Part shown: piece after piece, positions 17,165 to 26,802 of the stretch
Numbering within the stretch: the stretch's first letter is position 1
Layout: every line of letters starts with the position of its first letter
Source of the DNA: an uncultured Lachnospiraceae bacterium
GTDB taxonomy: Bacteria > Bacillota > Clostridia > Lachnospirales > Lachnospiraceae
Direction of reading: 5' to 3'
Assembly (NCBI GenBank): GCA_934317005.1
Contig: CAKREB010000022.1
Location: 1 to 48,012 of the forward strand
Length of the DNA: 48,012 bases
The notes under the pieces: generated by a model
What the model was told of the DNA's origin: nothing
Database searches by the model: none
Seen by the model: the letters and a program-made list of their open reading frames with translations, nothing else
Program-made: the position numbers and the translations under genes

Positions 17165-18112
17165 TTATCTTTTACTCTTTAAGACTGTTCCTGACTCTAA
17201 GGCATATCCTCGCAGGAAAGCTCCCACATCCATACGCTTTTTGCCTTCCAGCTGAACTTCAGTTACCTTTAAAGCACCCTGTGCTGTTTTTACAATAAAG
17301 CTGTCCTTGCAGATATCTGTCACTGTACCATTTTCGATACTCTCTTCCGGTTCTTTTGAATCAATTACCTCTGCTGCCCATATTTTTAACATCTTGCCAT
17401 TAACAAAACAATAGGCACTTGGCCACGGATTCAGTCCACGGATCAGACGTTCAATCTCAACCGCTGTCTTTGAAAAATCGATCTCGCCCGTAGCCTTTGA
17501 CAGCATTTTTGCATACGTGTGCTTTTCTTCATCCTGCGGAACCGGATGAAGTGTTCCTTCTTCTGCCTGCTTTAGTACCTTTAGTATCATCGGACCACCA
17601 AGCTTTGCCAGACGTTCAAAAAGACTTCCGCCTGTTTCATCGGGTGCCAGACGGTATGTTTCCGTCAAAAGCATGTCACCGGTATCTAAGCCTTCATCCA
17701 TCTGCATGATGGTTACACCACTTTCTTTATCTCCGTCAATGACTGCCCACTGGATCGGTGCTGCCCCACGCAGCTTTGGCAGAAGGGAAGCATGCACATT
17801 CAGACAGCCATATCTTGGAACCTCTAATAACTCCTTTGATAAAATCTGTCCAAAGGCAACAACAACGATCACATCCAGACTCATCTGGCGTACCTTCTGT
17901 ACAAATGCTTCATCCCGCACCTTTTCCGGCTGATAAACTGCAATCTCATGCTCGATTGCTACCTCTTTAACCGGAGAATACTGCATCTTTCCACTTCTTC
18001 CCTTTGGTTTATCCGGCTGCGTCACAACACCGATCACTTCATGCTCACTTTGAATTAATGTCTGTAATGTATCTACCGCAAAATCCGGTGTCCCCATAAA
18101 CAAAACTCTCAT
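17165..18112 (-). CDS. fmt: methionyl-tRNA formyltransferase
   Basis: This 315-aa enzyme formylates initiator Met-tRNA using 10-formyl-THF. The N-terminus MRVLFMGTPDFAV, catalytic HASLLPKLRGAAPI and GVTIMQMDEGLDTGDM are classic, and the C-terminal OB-like domain starts near residue 205. I set the start at 18112, after the leader AGAAATGAGGA. The longer frame to 18142 only translates that leader. It is co-transcribed with def, the matching deformylase. Confidence 0.96.
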   Translation of the reverse strand: MRVLFMGTPDFAVDTLQTLIQSEHEVIGVVTQPDKPKGRSGKMQYSPVKEVAIEHEIAVYQPEKVRDEAFVQKVRQMSLDVIVVVAFGQILSKELLEVPRYGCLNVHASLLPKLRGAAPIQWAVIDGDKESGVTIMQMDEGLDTGDMLLTETYRLAPDETGGSLFERLAKLGGPMILKVLKQAEEGTLHPVPQDEEKHTYAKMLSKATGEIDFSKTAVEIERLIRGLNPWPSAYCFVNGKMLKIWAAEVIDSKEPEESIENGTVTDICKDSFIVKTAQGALKVTEVQLEGKKRMDVGAFLRGYALESGTVLKSKR

Positions 18113-18183
18113 GTTATTCCTCATTTCTGCACACATCCTCATTTTGATAAGCCTTCTGTCCTATGTGCATAGACAAAAAATCT

Positions 18184-18663
18184 TTATTCTGCTTCCTGTG
18201 TTGCATCCATCAAGTCACCTTCTACCTTTGTCACATACAACACACCGGAAAGATGATCGATCTCATGCTGAAGTGCTCTTGCCAAAAGACCTTCACCCTC
18301 TACTGTAATCTCCTGCATATTTTCATCCAAAGCCTTAACCTTTGCATAATTTGCTCTTGTCACGATTCCTGCTTTGTTCGGTACACTCAGGCATCCTTCC
18401 TGACCTTTCTGCTCGCCGGATGTTTCAACAATCTCAGGATTGATCAAAATGATCGGATCATCCCCTTCTTCTGATACATCGATTACTACGATCTTACGCA
18501 GCACACCAACCTGTGGTGCTGCCAGACCAACGCCCTGCGCGTCATACATCGTATCTAACATATCCTCGATCAGTTCCGTAAGACGAGGCTTCATCTCCGT
18601 CACTTCCCGACACTCTTTTGTTAAAATCTCATCCCCTATTGTTCGAATCTTACGAATTGCCAT
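18184..18663 (-). CDS. def: peptide deformylase
   Basis: This 159-aa metallo-hydrolase removes the N-formyl group from nascent proteins. All three motifs are present: GVGLAAPQVG, QEGCLSVPN and QHEIDHLSG, with the metal held by Cys and two His. The start is at 18663 (MAIRKI); the ATG 12 nt upstream belongs to the SD ATGAGGA. It lies directly upstream of fmt. Confidence 0.96.
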   Translation of the reverse strand: MAIRKIRTIGDEILTKECREVTEMKPRLTELIEDMLDTMYDAQGVGLAAPQVGVLRKIVVIDVSEEGDDPIILINPEIVETSGEQKGQEGCLSVPNKAGIVTRANYAKVKALDENMQEITVEGEGLLARALQHEIDHLSGVLYVTKVEGDLMDATQEAE

Positions 18664-18786
18664 AATTATCCTCATTTCTGTGCACTATTTCTATCATTTT
18701 ATCTGAAAATACTACTTTCTTTTGACGGATTCATGTCAGAGTGCACTCAGCCACGATCCGGTATCATCTTTTTGCTATCCCACAGA

Positions 18787-21024
18787 CTACTGATTAAACT
18801 GAAATGTAACACTGCAGTCCTTATACTCTTCCTTCTCACGCATAAATGCTTCAATCGCATCCTTAATCATGCATAACATCTTATAATCCGGAGATTTGAT
18901 ATAAAATACTCTCCTGTAAAAATCACGAAGCTTAGCAATCGCCGCATCCGATGGCCCCAATACAAAAACATCTTTTTTCCCTTGTATTTTCCGGCACAAC
19001 ACTTCAGATAAAGCAACTGCTTTTTCCTGTTCCTTACAAAAAACCAACACCTCTAGTATATTGGAAATCGGTGGATAATGCAACATCTGTCTGACAGCGA
19101 TCTCCTGACGGTAAAAACGTTCATAATCACCGTCTGCTGCACAGACAATGCTGTAATGCTCCGGCTGATATGTCTGTATCACCACATTTCCCTGTTTTTC
19201 TGCCCTTCCTGCTCTTCCTGCCGCCTGCAACAGCAGTTCAAATGTTCTCTCTGCCGCACGATAATCTCCCGTATTCATAGAAAGATCTGCAGCCAGCACA
19301 CCAACTAACGTTACATTCGGAAAATCGTGTCCCTTCACAATCATCTGGGTTCCCACTAAAATATCTGCTCTTCCACTCGAAAAGGTTTCAAGTATCTTGC
19401 TGTGTCCTTCCTTTCCTGCTGTCGTATCCGCATCCATCCGAAGCACACGCGCTTTTGGAAATCTCTTTCTAACCATGTCTTCTACCTGCTGGGTTCCAAG
19501 CCCGAATGTTCCAATATATTTTGAGCCACAGTGTGGACATACTGCTGGCATCGGCTTTTGCGCACCACAATAATGGCACTTTAAAAGAGTTACCTTTCCA
19601 TGATATTCATGCGGCTTCATCGATACCGAACAACTGTCACATTCTATTGCCTTTCCACAAGACCGGCAGGACACAAAACCGGCATAGCCACGTCGGTTGA
19701 TAAAAAGCATGATCTGCTCTTTCTTCTCAAGACACTCTTCTATCTTTTCCTGAAGAGCTCTGCTAAATATTGAATAATTCTTTGCCTTCATCTCTTCTCT
19801 AAGATCTGCAATCTGAACAGTTGGAAGTGTCGCATTCCCGGCACGCTCTGTCAAACGAAAAAGCTGATACTCTCCTGTCTGACAACGATAATATGCCTCC
19901 ATAGACGGTGAGGCAGAGCCCAACACTACGCTTGCCGAAAGCATCTTTGCCCGCTGAACTGCCACCTCTCTGGCATGATATTTTGGCATCGAATCACTTT
20001 GATAGCTTGTTTCATGCTCTTCATCGATCACGATCAGCCCCAGATCTGGAAACGGTGCAAAGAGTGCCGACCGCGGGCCAATCAGTATCTGAATCTCGCT
20101 GCGCTTGGCACGCAGATACTGATCATACCGTTCCCCCGCTGATAAACGGGAATGCATCACGGATACCCGATCTCCAAACCGTCCATAAAAGCGATTTACT
20201 GTCTGAAAAGTCAACGCAATCTCCGGAATCAGCACAATAGCCTGCTGTCCCATTTTTAGGACATGTTCAATGAGATTCATATAAACCTCTGTCTTACCAC
20301 TTCCTGTCACACCATGAATAAGATATGTCTTTCGAATCCCCTGATCGTAATCATCAGAAAAGGATGTAACAATTGCCTGCTGCTGTGCATTCAGCTCTTT
20401 TCTGTCCTGCTGTAAGCACTTTGCTTCCAGTGGATTCCGATATAAACGCTTAGATGTAACCTGAATGATGCCCTGCTCTGTAAGCCCTTTTATCACTGCA
20501 GAAGATACCTTTAACTCCTTTACCGCCCGGTCATAATCCAAGCCACCTTCCAAGTCATTCTTTAGCTGTAAAAGACCATCTAAAAGGCGAACCTTTGCCA
20601 CATAGTGCTTCTGTTCACATTCTTTTTTTAATGCTTCCAGTTCTTCATACGAGCAGGCAGAAAAAATGCGGCGTTGCACTTTTTCTTTGATCTCACGCCG
20701 CACCGGCATCACTGCCTTGATCGCATCATTCATGGTCGCACCATAGTTTTCTTTCATCCAGTAAGCAAGCGAAAGCAGATGCGACTCCGCTGCAACTCCC
20801 TGCTTTTCTATACCGATAATACTCTTAGTCTTTTCCACAGCAAACTTAGGGGTAGATGACAGACCAATAATAAATCCTTTGATCTGTCGGTTTCCTTTTC
20901 CAAAGGGTATCACCACCGGTGCTCCGATCACCGCCTCCTGCTCCAGTTTTTCCGGAATACGGTACTGAAACGGTCGGTCTAAGCTTTTCGCCGATATATC
21001 CACAATCACATCTGCAAATAGCAT
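18787..21024 (-). CDS. priA: primosomal protein N' (replication restart helicase)
   Basis: This 745-aa SF2 helicase reloads the replisome at collapsed forks. It has an N-terminal DNA-binding domain (1-~200), Walker A GVTGSGKTEVY, Walker B IVIDEEHETSYQS, zinc-binding Cys pairs (CRSCGKAIECDSC, then CHYCG and CPHCGS), and motif VI with QAAGRAGRAEK. The length is typical. It is upstream of def-fmt, the usual Firmicutes order. SD ATGAGGA precedes the ATG. Confidence 0.96.
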   Translation of the reverse strand: MLFADVIVDISAKSLDRPFQYRIPEKLEQEAVIGAPVVIPFGKGNRQIKGFIIGLSSTPKFAVEKTKSIIGIEKQGVAAESHLLSLAYWMKENYGATMNDAIKAVMPVRREIKEKVQRRIFSACSYEELEALKKECEQKHYVAKVRLLDGLLQLKNDLEGGLDYDRAVKELKVSSAVIKGLTEQGIIQVTSKRLYRNPLEAKCLQQDRKELNAQQQAIVTSFSDDYDQGIRKTYLIHGVTGSGKTEVYMNLIEHVLKMGQQAIVLIPEIALTFQTVNRFYGRFGDRVSVMHSRLSAGERYDQYLRAKRSEIQILIGPRSALFAPFPDLGLIVIDEEHETSYQSDSMPKYHAREVAVQRAKMLSASVVLGSASPSMEAYYRCQTGEYQLFRLTERAGNATLPTVQIADLREEMKAKNYSIFSRALQEKIEECLEKKEQIMLFINRRGYAGFVSCRSCGKAIECDSCSVSMKPHEYHGKVTLLKCHYCGAQKPMPAVCPHCGSKYIGTFGLGTQQVEDMVRKRFPKARVLRMDADTTAGKEGHSKILETFSSGRADILVGTQMIVKGHDFPNVTLVGVLAADLSMNTGDYRAAERTFELLLQAAGRAGRAEKQGNVVIQTYQPEHYSIVCAADGDYERFYRQEIAVRQMLHYPPISNILEVLVFCKEQEKAVALSEVLCRKIQGKKDVFVLGPSDAAIAKLRDFYRRVFYIKSPDYKMLCMIKDAIEAFMREKEEYKDCSVTFQFNQ

Positions 21025-21100
21025 TTTATTTCCTCATTTCCGTATGAAACGCAAGGCAGTAAAAGGCTGTCTTTCTTCCTTTTAATCCCCCTGATTCCTG

Positions 21101-22570
21101 TTACTGAATAAAGTTTCCATCCTTCACTACATCTGCAACGATCTCGCGCTCATCCATGTGATATTTCTTTCCATTGATTTCCTGATAGTCCTCATGGCCT
21201 TTTCCTGCCAGCACGATCACATCTCCTTCTTTCGCATGCTCGATCGCATAGCGGATTGCTTCCTTTCGGTCTACAATCGTAATGTATTCTCCGTCCGCAC
21301 GACGCACACCTGTTAAGATATCCTCTATGATTGCCTCCGGCTCCTCCTTTCTCGGATTATCCGAAGTAACGATAGTAAGATCAGAAAGCTTAGAAGACAC
21401 CTCCCCCATTTCAAATCTGCGTTCTCTGGAACGATTGCCACCGCATCCAAACAGGCAGACCAGACGCTTTGGATGGTACTCCTTTAAGGTTGTCAATAAA
21501 CTGTTTAAGCTCATCGCATTGTGCGCATAGTCAATCATCAAAGTAAACTTAGAAGACACAGGAAGAATCTCCACTCTTCCCTTTACACGGATAGAAGCCA
21601 GAGAAGAAAAGATTTTCTCCTTTTCCACACCAAAATGACGGCAGATGGCAATGGCAGTCATGGAATTATACACACTAAAGGTTCCCGGAATGTCAATCTC
21701 AACATCCATCGATAACAGACCACTCATGTGATATGCCACTCCCAATGTCCCACCTTTATCCGTCAGATGTACTTTGGAAGCACGAATGTCCGCATTTTCT
21801 GAAAATCCATAGGTTTCCACCTTGCAGGTATGCCCCTCTAATATCTGTTCTAAGTGGCTGTCATCTGCATTAAAGATTCCCTGTCTGCACTGCTTAAAAA
21901 GCAGACTTTTACAATGAATATAATCATCCAGATCCTTGTGCTCATTTGGCCCGATATGATCAGGCTCTAGGTTTGTAAAAATACCATAATCAAAGATAAA
22001 TCCACCAACACGATGTAACATCAGTCCCTGAGAAGATACCTCCATCACAACACACTTACATCCTGCGTCTGCCATTTTCCGGAATGACTCCTGCACCACA
22101 TAAGATTCCGGTGTTGTATTTGCTGATGGAATTTTCTCATCACCTATGATCGTTTCAATCGTTCCAATCAAGCCGGTCTTAAAACCGGAGCTTTCCAAGA
22201 TAGAGCGCACCATATATGTGGCTGTAGTCTTTCCCTTCGTCCCCGTAATACCAATCGTGATCAGTTCCTTCGCCGGATGTCCAAAATAAGCAGCAGAAGC
22301 TTTTGCAAGTGCCAGACGGGTATCACTGACACGTATCACCGTCACATGCTCCGGCACCTCTACTTCTTTCTCGACAAGCAGTACAGAAGCTCCTTTTTTT
22401 GCAACCTCCAAAGCAAAGTCATGCCCATCGCGAACCGCTCCACTGATGCACACAAAGACTGAATCCTTTTCTACCTTTCTGGAATCATACACAAGTGTGC
22501 TGATCTCTCTGTCTTCTTCTCCCTGAAGGCACTCATACTCCATATCTTCTAATAACTCTAAAAGTTTCAT
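21101..22570 (-). CDS. murE: UDP-MurNAc-L-Ala-D-Glu:meso-DAP ligase
   Basis: This 489-aa Mur ligase adds the third amino acid to the peptidoglycan stem. It has an N-terminal UDP-binding domain, the ATP loop GTKGKTTATY, carbamylated-Lys region, IDYAHNAMSLNSL, and the C-terminal specificity motif SDNPRKEEP. DNPR marks meso-diaminopimelate-adding enzymes, in line with dapF next door. The start at 22570 follows ATGAGGA; the frame's ATG at 22582 is the SD itself. Confidence 0.95.
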   Translation of the reverse strand: MKLLELLEDMEYECLQGEEDREISTLVYDSRKVEKDSVFVCISGAVRDGHDFALEVAKKGASVLLVEKEVEVPEHVTVIRVSDTRLALAKASAAYFGHPAKELITIGITGTKGKTTATYMVRSILESSGFKTGLIGTIETIIGDEKIPSANTTPESYVVQESFRKMADAGCKCVVMEVSSQGLMLHRVGGFIFDYGIFTNLEPDHIGPNEHKDLDDYIHCKSLLFKQCRQGIFNADDSHLEQILEGHTCKVETYGFSENADIRASKVHLTDKGGTLGVAYHMSGLLSMDVEIDIPGTFSVYNSMTAIAICRHFGVEKEKIFSSLASIRVKGRVEILPVSSKFTLMIDYAHNAMSLNSLLTTLKEYHPKRLVCLFGCGGNRSRERRFEMGEVSSKLSDLTIVTSDNPRKEEPEAIIEDILTGVRRADGEYITIVDRKEAIRYAIEHAKEGDVIVLAGKGHEDYQEINGKKYHMDEREIVADVVKDGNFIQ

Positions 22571-22591
22571 ATTCATCCTCATTTCTACTAA

Positions 22592-23425
22592 TTAAATTTC
22601 AATTTCACCATCACATACTACTGCTGCCGGCCCTGTCATCCATACTGTATTGTTTTCTTCGTCATAGTTTAAAAATAAGTCTCCGCCCAAAAGATGAACC
22701 GTGATCTCATGATCTGTCCTGTCATTTAATACGCATGCTACAGCTGTCGCACAGGCTCCCGTTCCACAGGCAAGTGTTTCGCCGGACCCACGCTCCCACA
22801 CGCGCATATTAACTTCCTTTCGATTCAGCACCTGTACAAACTCTGTGTTAACACGATCCGGAAATATCTTATGATGCTCAAATTCCGGCCCGATCTTTTC
22901 CATCGGAAGTGTCGCAGTATCTTCCACAAATGTAACTGCATGAGGATTTCCCATTGACACACACGTAATCTGATAATCTGTTCCATCTACTGTAACCGTC
23001 TGATCAATACAGTCTTTTTCTCCTAACAATACCGGTATCTTTTGGGGCTCTAGGATTGGTGCTCCCATATTCACCTTAACCAAAACCACCTTGCCCTGTT
23101 CAATCGTCAGATCCAGATATTTGATGCCACTCTTTGTTTCAATCGAAATTTTATCCTTATCTGTAAGACCATAGTCATACACATATTTTGCAATGCAGCG
23201 CACACCATTTCCACACATCATGCCCTCAGAACCGTCCGCATTATACATTGCCATCCGAAAATCTGCTACGTCAGACGGACAGATTAAGATCAGACCATCC
23301 GATCCGATTCCAAAATGTCTGTCGCTTACCTTGATTGCAACCTTTTCAGGATCATCTATCATCTTTTCCATGCAATTAACATAAATGTAATCATTTCCAC
23401 AACCATGCATCTTTGTAAATTTCAT
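22592..23425 (-). CDS. dapF: diaminopimelate epimerase
   Basis: This 277-aa enzyme converts LL-DAP to meso-DAP for lysine and peptidoglycan synthesis. Both catalytic Cys motifs are clear: MMCGNGVRCIAKY (~residue 72) and LACGTGACATAVA (~215). The N-terminus FTKMHGCGNDYIYVN is also family-typical. The start at 23425 follows leader AGAAATGAGGA. It is 21 nt upstream of murE, the enzyme that uses its product. Confidence 0.96.
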   Translation of the reverse strand: MKFTKMHGCGNDYIYVNCMEKMIDDPEKVAIKVSDRHFGIGSDGLILICPSDVADFRMAMYNADGSEGMMCGNGVRCIAKYVYDYGLTDKDKISIETKSGIKYLDLTIEQGKVVLVKVNMGAPILEPQKIPVLLGEKDCIDQTVTVDGTDYQITCVSMGNPHAVTFVEDTATLPMEKIGPEFEHHKIFPDRVNTEFVQVLNRKEVNMRVWERGSGETLACGTGACATAVACVLNDRTDHEITVHLLGGDLFLNYDEENNTVWMTGPAAVVCDGEIEI

Positions 23426-23670
23426 AATCAATCCTCATTTCTGCGCACGTTTTTATAGGGAACCAATTCGTGTCAGGTACGCACAGACACCCCCCGGCAT
23501 CCGGATATTCCCATGCTTGAATGTCCAAACTTTTACAAGTATACTATATTCAGAGATCAGCAGTATATTCCACTGCAGAAATATCTTCACTCTTTTTACA
23601 TACATTTGAATTATACTGAATATTGTAATAGATTTAGATAGAAAAAGCAAACGGAAAGGATTGTATACCA

Positions 23671-24855
23671 ATGAGAAAAAAGATTGTTTTGATGACCGGC
23701 GGCACAGAAACGCTTGACTATTTTTCCAGACAGATGAACTACGAATTTATACGCCTTGGCTATCACACCTTTCTCTTCGACCAGCAGCAAGAAGAAGAAA
23801 GTAGTGAAGCACTCGCTCACTTCTGTGGAATGTCAGACAGTATCTTAGTCACCTTTAACTACGAAGGCATCCACTATGAAACTTCTCTTTTTGACGGAGA
23901 GGGAAACTGGTTTTGGGAAAAATATGATATTTTCTGTGTCAATATCATTGTAGATCACCCTTTTTATTCACCGGAGCTTCTTGCAATCCATCCAAAAAAA
24001 TTCTGTCAGGTATGTATCGACCGCTTTCATGTTCAATATATGAAAGAACACTATCCTGAACTTACCCCGGTGCTCTTTCTTCCGCTTGGTGGCACCTCCC
24101 TGTTTCCGGACGGTAACTACCCTGATATCAGCCATCGTCCATATGACGTTGTCTTTCCGGGTAATTTTACCCCAAAAGAAACCTTTGAACCTTATATCAC
24201 ACGTCTTGGAAAAGAATACGAAACGTTTTACCGTTCTATCATACAGGAACTGATCGCAGAACCGGACACACCGGATGATCAGTTGATTGAAGCTTATTTG
24301 CGCAAGGAATTCCCGGATGCCTCGAATCAGGAAATGATCGAAACAATGGGAAATATGATATTTATTGATACCTACATCCGCTTTAATTTTCGTGAAAAAG
24401 TAGTGCGTACCCTGCTTGAAAGCGGTATTAAAGTGCACTGCATCGGTGCCGGATGGGACAAGCTTTCCTGCAGACATCCCGAAAACCTGACTTACGAGGA
24501 AGGGTGTGATTCCCTGCAATGTCTAAAGCGTATGTCACAGGCAAAGCTTTCGCTTAATGTCATGCCCTGGTTTAAAGACGGAGCACATGACAGAGTATTT
24601 AATGCAATGGCAAACGGCAGTGTCTGCATCACCGATCACAGCAAATATTTAGATGAAATCCTTTCCGATGGAAAAAATGTTCTTTTTTATGATCTAAAGG
24701 AAACGGATGCACTACCGGAAAAGGTCGATGCTCTCCTGCAAAATCCGGATAAGCTCACACAGCTTGCCAAAAACGGTTACAGCCTGACTATGACTTCCCA
24801 TACATGGGACTGCCGTGCCAAAGCACTGCACGAAAAGCTTCTCCGCTTCCTATGA
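23671..24855 (+). CDS. CgeB-like glycosyltransferase-family protein
   Basis: This 394-aa cytoplasmic protein resembles the CgeB/DUF3880 plus Glyco_trans_1_2 architecture. The C-terminal half has the GT-B donor-site pattern (VHCIGAGWDKLSC, LSLNVMPWFKDGAHDRVFNAMANGSVCITDHSKYLDE, then NVLFYDL). The N-terminal half starts with the Rossmann-like KIVLMTGGTETLDYF. Sugar and acceptor are unknown; related genes modify spore coat, flagellin or cell-surface polymers. It is the only plus-strand gene in the 20-kb core block and overlaps the ruvB stop by 6 nt. This suggests an insertion into the operon. Confidence 0.72.
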   Translation: MRKKIVLMTGGTETLDYFSRQMNYEFIRLGYHTFLFDQQQEEESSEALAHFCGMSDSILVTFNYEGIHYETSLFDGEGNWFWEKYDIFCVNIIVDHPFYSPELLAIHPKKFCQVCIDRFHVQYMKEHYPELTPVLFLPLGGTSLFPDGNYPDISHRPYDVVFPGNFTPKETFEPYITRLGKEYETFYRSIIQELIAEPDTPDDQLIEAYLRKEFPDASNQEMIETMGNMIFIDTYIRFNFREKVVRTLLESGIKVHCIGAGWDKLSCRHPENLTYEEGCDSLQCLKRMSQAKLSLNVMPWFKDGAHDRVFNAMANGSVCITDHSKYLDEILSDGKNVLFYDLKETDALPEKVDALLQNPDKLTQLAKNGYSLTMTSHTWDCRAKALHEKLLRFL

Positions 24856-25851
24856 CTCTTCCTTAACAATCCCAAAATGCTGATACGCAAGATCTGATGC
24901 CATTCTTCCACGTGGTGTCCTCAAAAGAAGACCGTTTTGTACCAGATACGGCTCATACACATCCTCGAGTGTTCCGGCGTCCTCACCGATTGCTACCGCA
25001 AGAGTTTCTAAGCCGACCGGGCCACCCCCAAACTGATGGATCATGGTCATAATAATATTACGGTCTGTACGATCCAGTCCCATCTTATCCACTTCCAGAA
25101 GATCCAGCGCAAAATCAGCGACATCCTTTGTGATCACACCGTCATATTTGATCTGCGCAAAATCACGCACTCTTTTCAAAAAACGATTTGCCAGACGTGG
25201 CGTTCCACGTGAGCGTCTGGCAAGCTCCATCGCTCCATCCTTATCAATCTCTACGTCTAATAATTTGGCAGAATGCATTACAATCTCGCAAAGTTCTTCT
25301 TTGGAATAAAACTCTAAGCGGTTGACTACTCCAAAACGGTCACGCAATGGTGCCGAAAGCATACCGGCACGCGTCGTTGCCCCTACCAGTGTAAACTTCG
25401 GAAGATCAAAACGGATCGATCTTGCTGCGGAACCTTTTCCGATCACAACATCAATCACATAATCTTCCATTGCAGGGTAAAGCACTTCCTCTACCTGACG
25501 CGGAAGGCGATGGATCTCATCGACAAACAGCACATCCCCATCCTTTAGGTTATTGAGAATAGCCGCCATCTCTCCCGGCTTTTCGATTGCAGGCCCTGCC
25601 GTAACCTTCAGACTGCCTCCCATTTCATTGGCAATAATTCCGGCAAGCGTTGTCTTTCCCAATCCCGGTGGTCCATATAACAGGACATGATCCAACGATT
25701 CATTACGCTGCTTTGCTGCCTGAATATATACCTTCAGATTACTTTTAACCTGCTCCTGACCGATATATTCTGACAAAAGCTGCGGTCTAAGACTTGTTTC
25801 AATTTTTTCATCTTCCTGTGTAAACTCTGTTGTAATCATCCTTTTTGCCAT
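24850..25851 (-). CDS. ruvB: Holliday junction branch-migration ATPase
   Basis: This 333-aa AAA+ motor drives branch migration with RuvA. Motifs: RPQLLSEYIGQEQVK, Walker A YGPPGLGKTTLAGI, Walker B LFVDEIHRL, sensor 1 GATTRAGML, arginine finger region APLRDRFG, and a C-terminal winged helix ending in RTPRGRMASDLAYQHFG. The length is standard. It follows ruvA by ~40 nt. No SOS box stands just upstream of the pair. Confidence 0.97.
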   Translation of the reverse strand: MAKRMITTEFTQEDEKIETSLRPQLLSEYIGQEQVKSNLKVYIQAAKQRNESLDHVLLYGPPGLGKTTLAGIIANEMGGSLKVTAGPAIEKPGEMAAILNNLKDGDVLFVDEIHRLPRQVEEVLYPAMEDYVIDVVIGKGSAARSIRFDLPKFTLVGATTRAGMLSAPLRDRFGVVNRLEFYSKEELCEIVMHSAKLLDVEIDKDGAMELARRSRGTPRLANRFLKRVRDFAQIKYDGVITKDVADFALDLLEVDKMGLDRTDRNIIMTMIHQFGGGPVGLETLAVAIGEDAGTLEDVYEPYLVQNGLLLRTPRGRMASDLAYQHFGIVKEES

Positions 25852-25891
25852 CTGTTCTGCCTCACTTGCTTTCCATTTTTAGCATTTTCTC

Positions 25892-26506
25892 TTACAGATT
25901 TTTTAAGCTCTGCTTCAAAAGCTCTTCTACCGTCATATCCTCTGACATTTCCACCATCTGTACTGCCCTTACGGCATCCATCTTCGGATATCCCAACACA
26001 ACGAGTGCTTCTACGGCATCCTGTACCACACCCTTCAGATTTTCTTTGCCGGAATCACTGGAGGTGACAGGCTTTTCTGTCACAAACTCTTCAAACATCT
26101 CTTCTGCTGCAATCTTATCTTTTAACTCCAAAATAATCTTCTCTGCTGTCTTTGGGCCAATTCCCGGTGCGCGCGAAATGGATTTTGCATCTCCGGCAAT
26201 AACAGCACATCGGATCTCGTATTCGCTTAGCACTCCCATAATTCCAAGACCAGCCTTTGGGCCAACACCATTTACCGTGATTAAAAGCTTATAAATATTT
26301 AAATCCTCCGGTGTCAAAAAACCAAATAACTGCATGGCATCTTCTCTGACATTTAAATATGTATATAACATAACTTCCTGCCCGATTGCCGGAAGATTTT
26401 CAATCACAGACATCGGGACACTGATCGCATATCCCATACCATGATGATCGATCACAACTTCATTTTCCCTCGTCATCGCCAAAATTCCTTTGATAAAACG
26501 AATCAT
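25892..26506 (-). CDS. ruvA: Holliday junction DNA-binding protein
   Basis: This 204-aa protein binds four-way junctions and loads RuvB. It has an N-terminal OB-fold (MIRFIKGILAMTRENEVVID), two helix-hairpin-helix motifs (LLITVNGVGPKAGL and ISRAPGIGPKTAEKI), an acidic linker, and a C-terminal RuvB-contact domain (VQDAVEALVVLGYPKMDAVRAV). The length is normal. Confidence 0.96.
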   Translation of the reverse strand: MIRFIKGILAMTRENEVVIDHHGMGYAISVPMSVIENLPAIGQEVMLYTYLNVREDAMQLFGFLTPEDLNIYKLLITVNGVGPKAGLGIMGVLSEYEIRCAVIAGDAKSISRAPGIGPKTAEKIILELKDKIAAEEMFEEFVTEKPVTSSDSGKENLKGVVQDAVEALVVLGYPKMDAVRAVQMVEMSEDMTVEELLKQSLKNL

Positions 26507-26531
26507 GCGTTACCTCCTTTTCCTCAAACGG

Positions 26532-26786
26532 TCAATCCGGCAGCCTGCTAAACTCGCCCTTAACCGTTCCAAGCCATCCCTCTTCCATAAACTTTAAAAT
26601 CTCATAGGGATGGATTCCTAACTCTTCTGAAATCTGAAGTGCATTGCTGTTTGGATACTGCTTTAAATACTGTACGATATCATCCAGCTGATTGTCGTCC
26701 AATGCCCTGCAGTCCTTACAACACAGCGTTCTGATTTTTGAGCGAAACACTTTATGACAATGCTTACATACATTTGTATACAACAT
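26532..26786 (-). CDS. small zinc-ribbon protein, flagellar-operon (YvyF/TIGR03826-like) type
   Basis: This 84-aa protein has two Cys pairs near the N-terminus (CKHCHKVF and CCKDC), forming a likely zinc knuckle. A helical C-terminus follows (LDDIVQYLKQYPNSNALQIS, EELGIHPYEILKFMEEGWL) that looks like a helix-turn-helix. Similar proteins are often annotated near flagellar genes, but their role is unsettled. It lies between cls and ruvA, probably in the same operon. Confidence 0.6.
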   Translation of the reverse strand: MLYTNVCKHCHKVFRSKIRTLCCKDCRALDDNQLDDIVQYLKQYPNSNALQISEELGIHPYEILKFMEEGWLGTVKGEFSRLPD

Positions 26787-26802
26787 ATTTTCCCACTCCT
26801 CT

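Noticed and set aside
23968..24519. 183-codon minus-strand frame inside the glycosyltransferase
   Set aside because: It lies fully within a better-supported gene, has no SD and shows no domain pattern.
26507..26531. SOS box in front of ruvAB
   Set aside because: I looked for GAAC-N4-GTTC just upstream of ruvA and found none; the genes appear to be read from the cls side.
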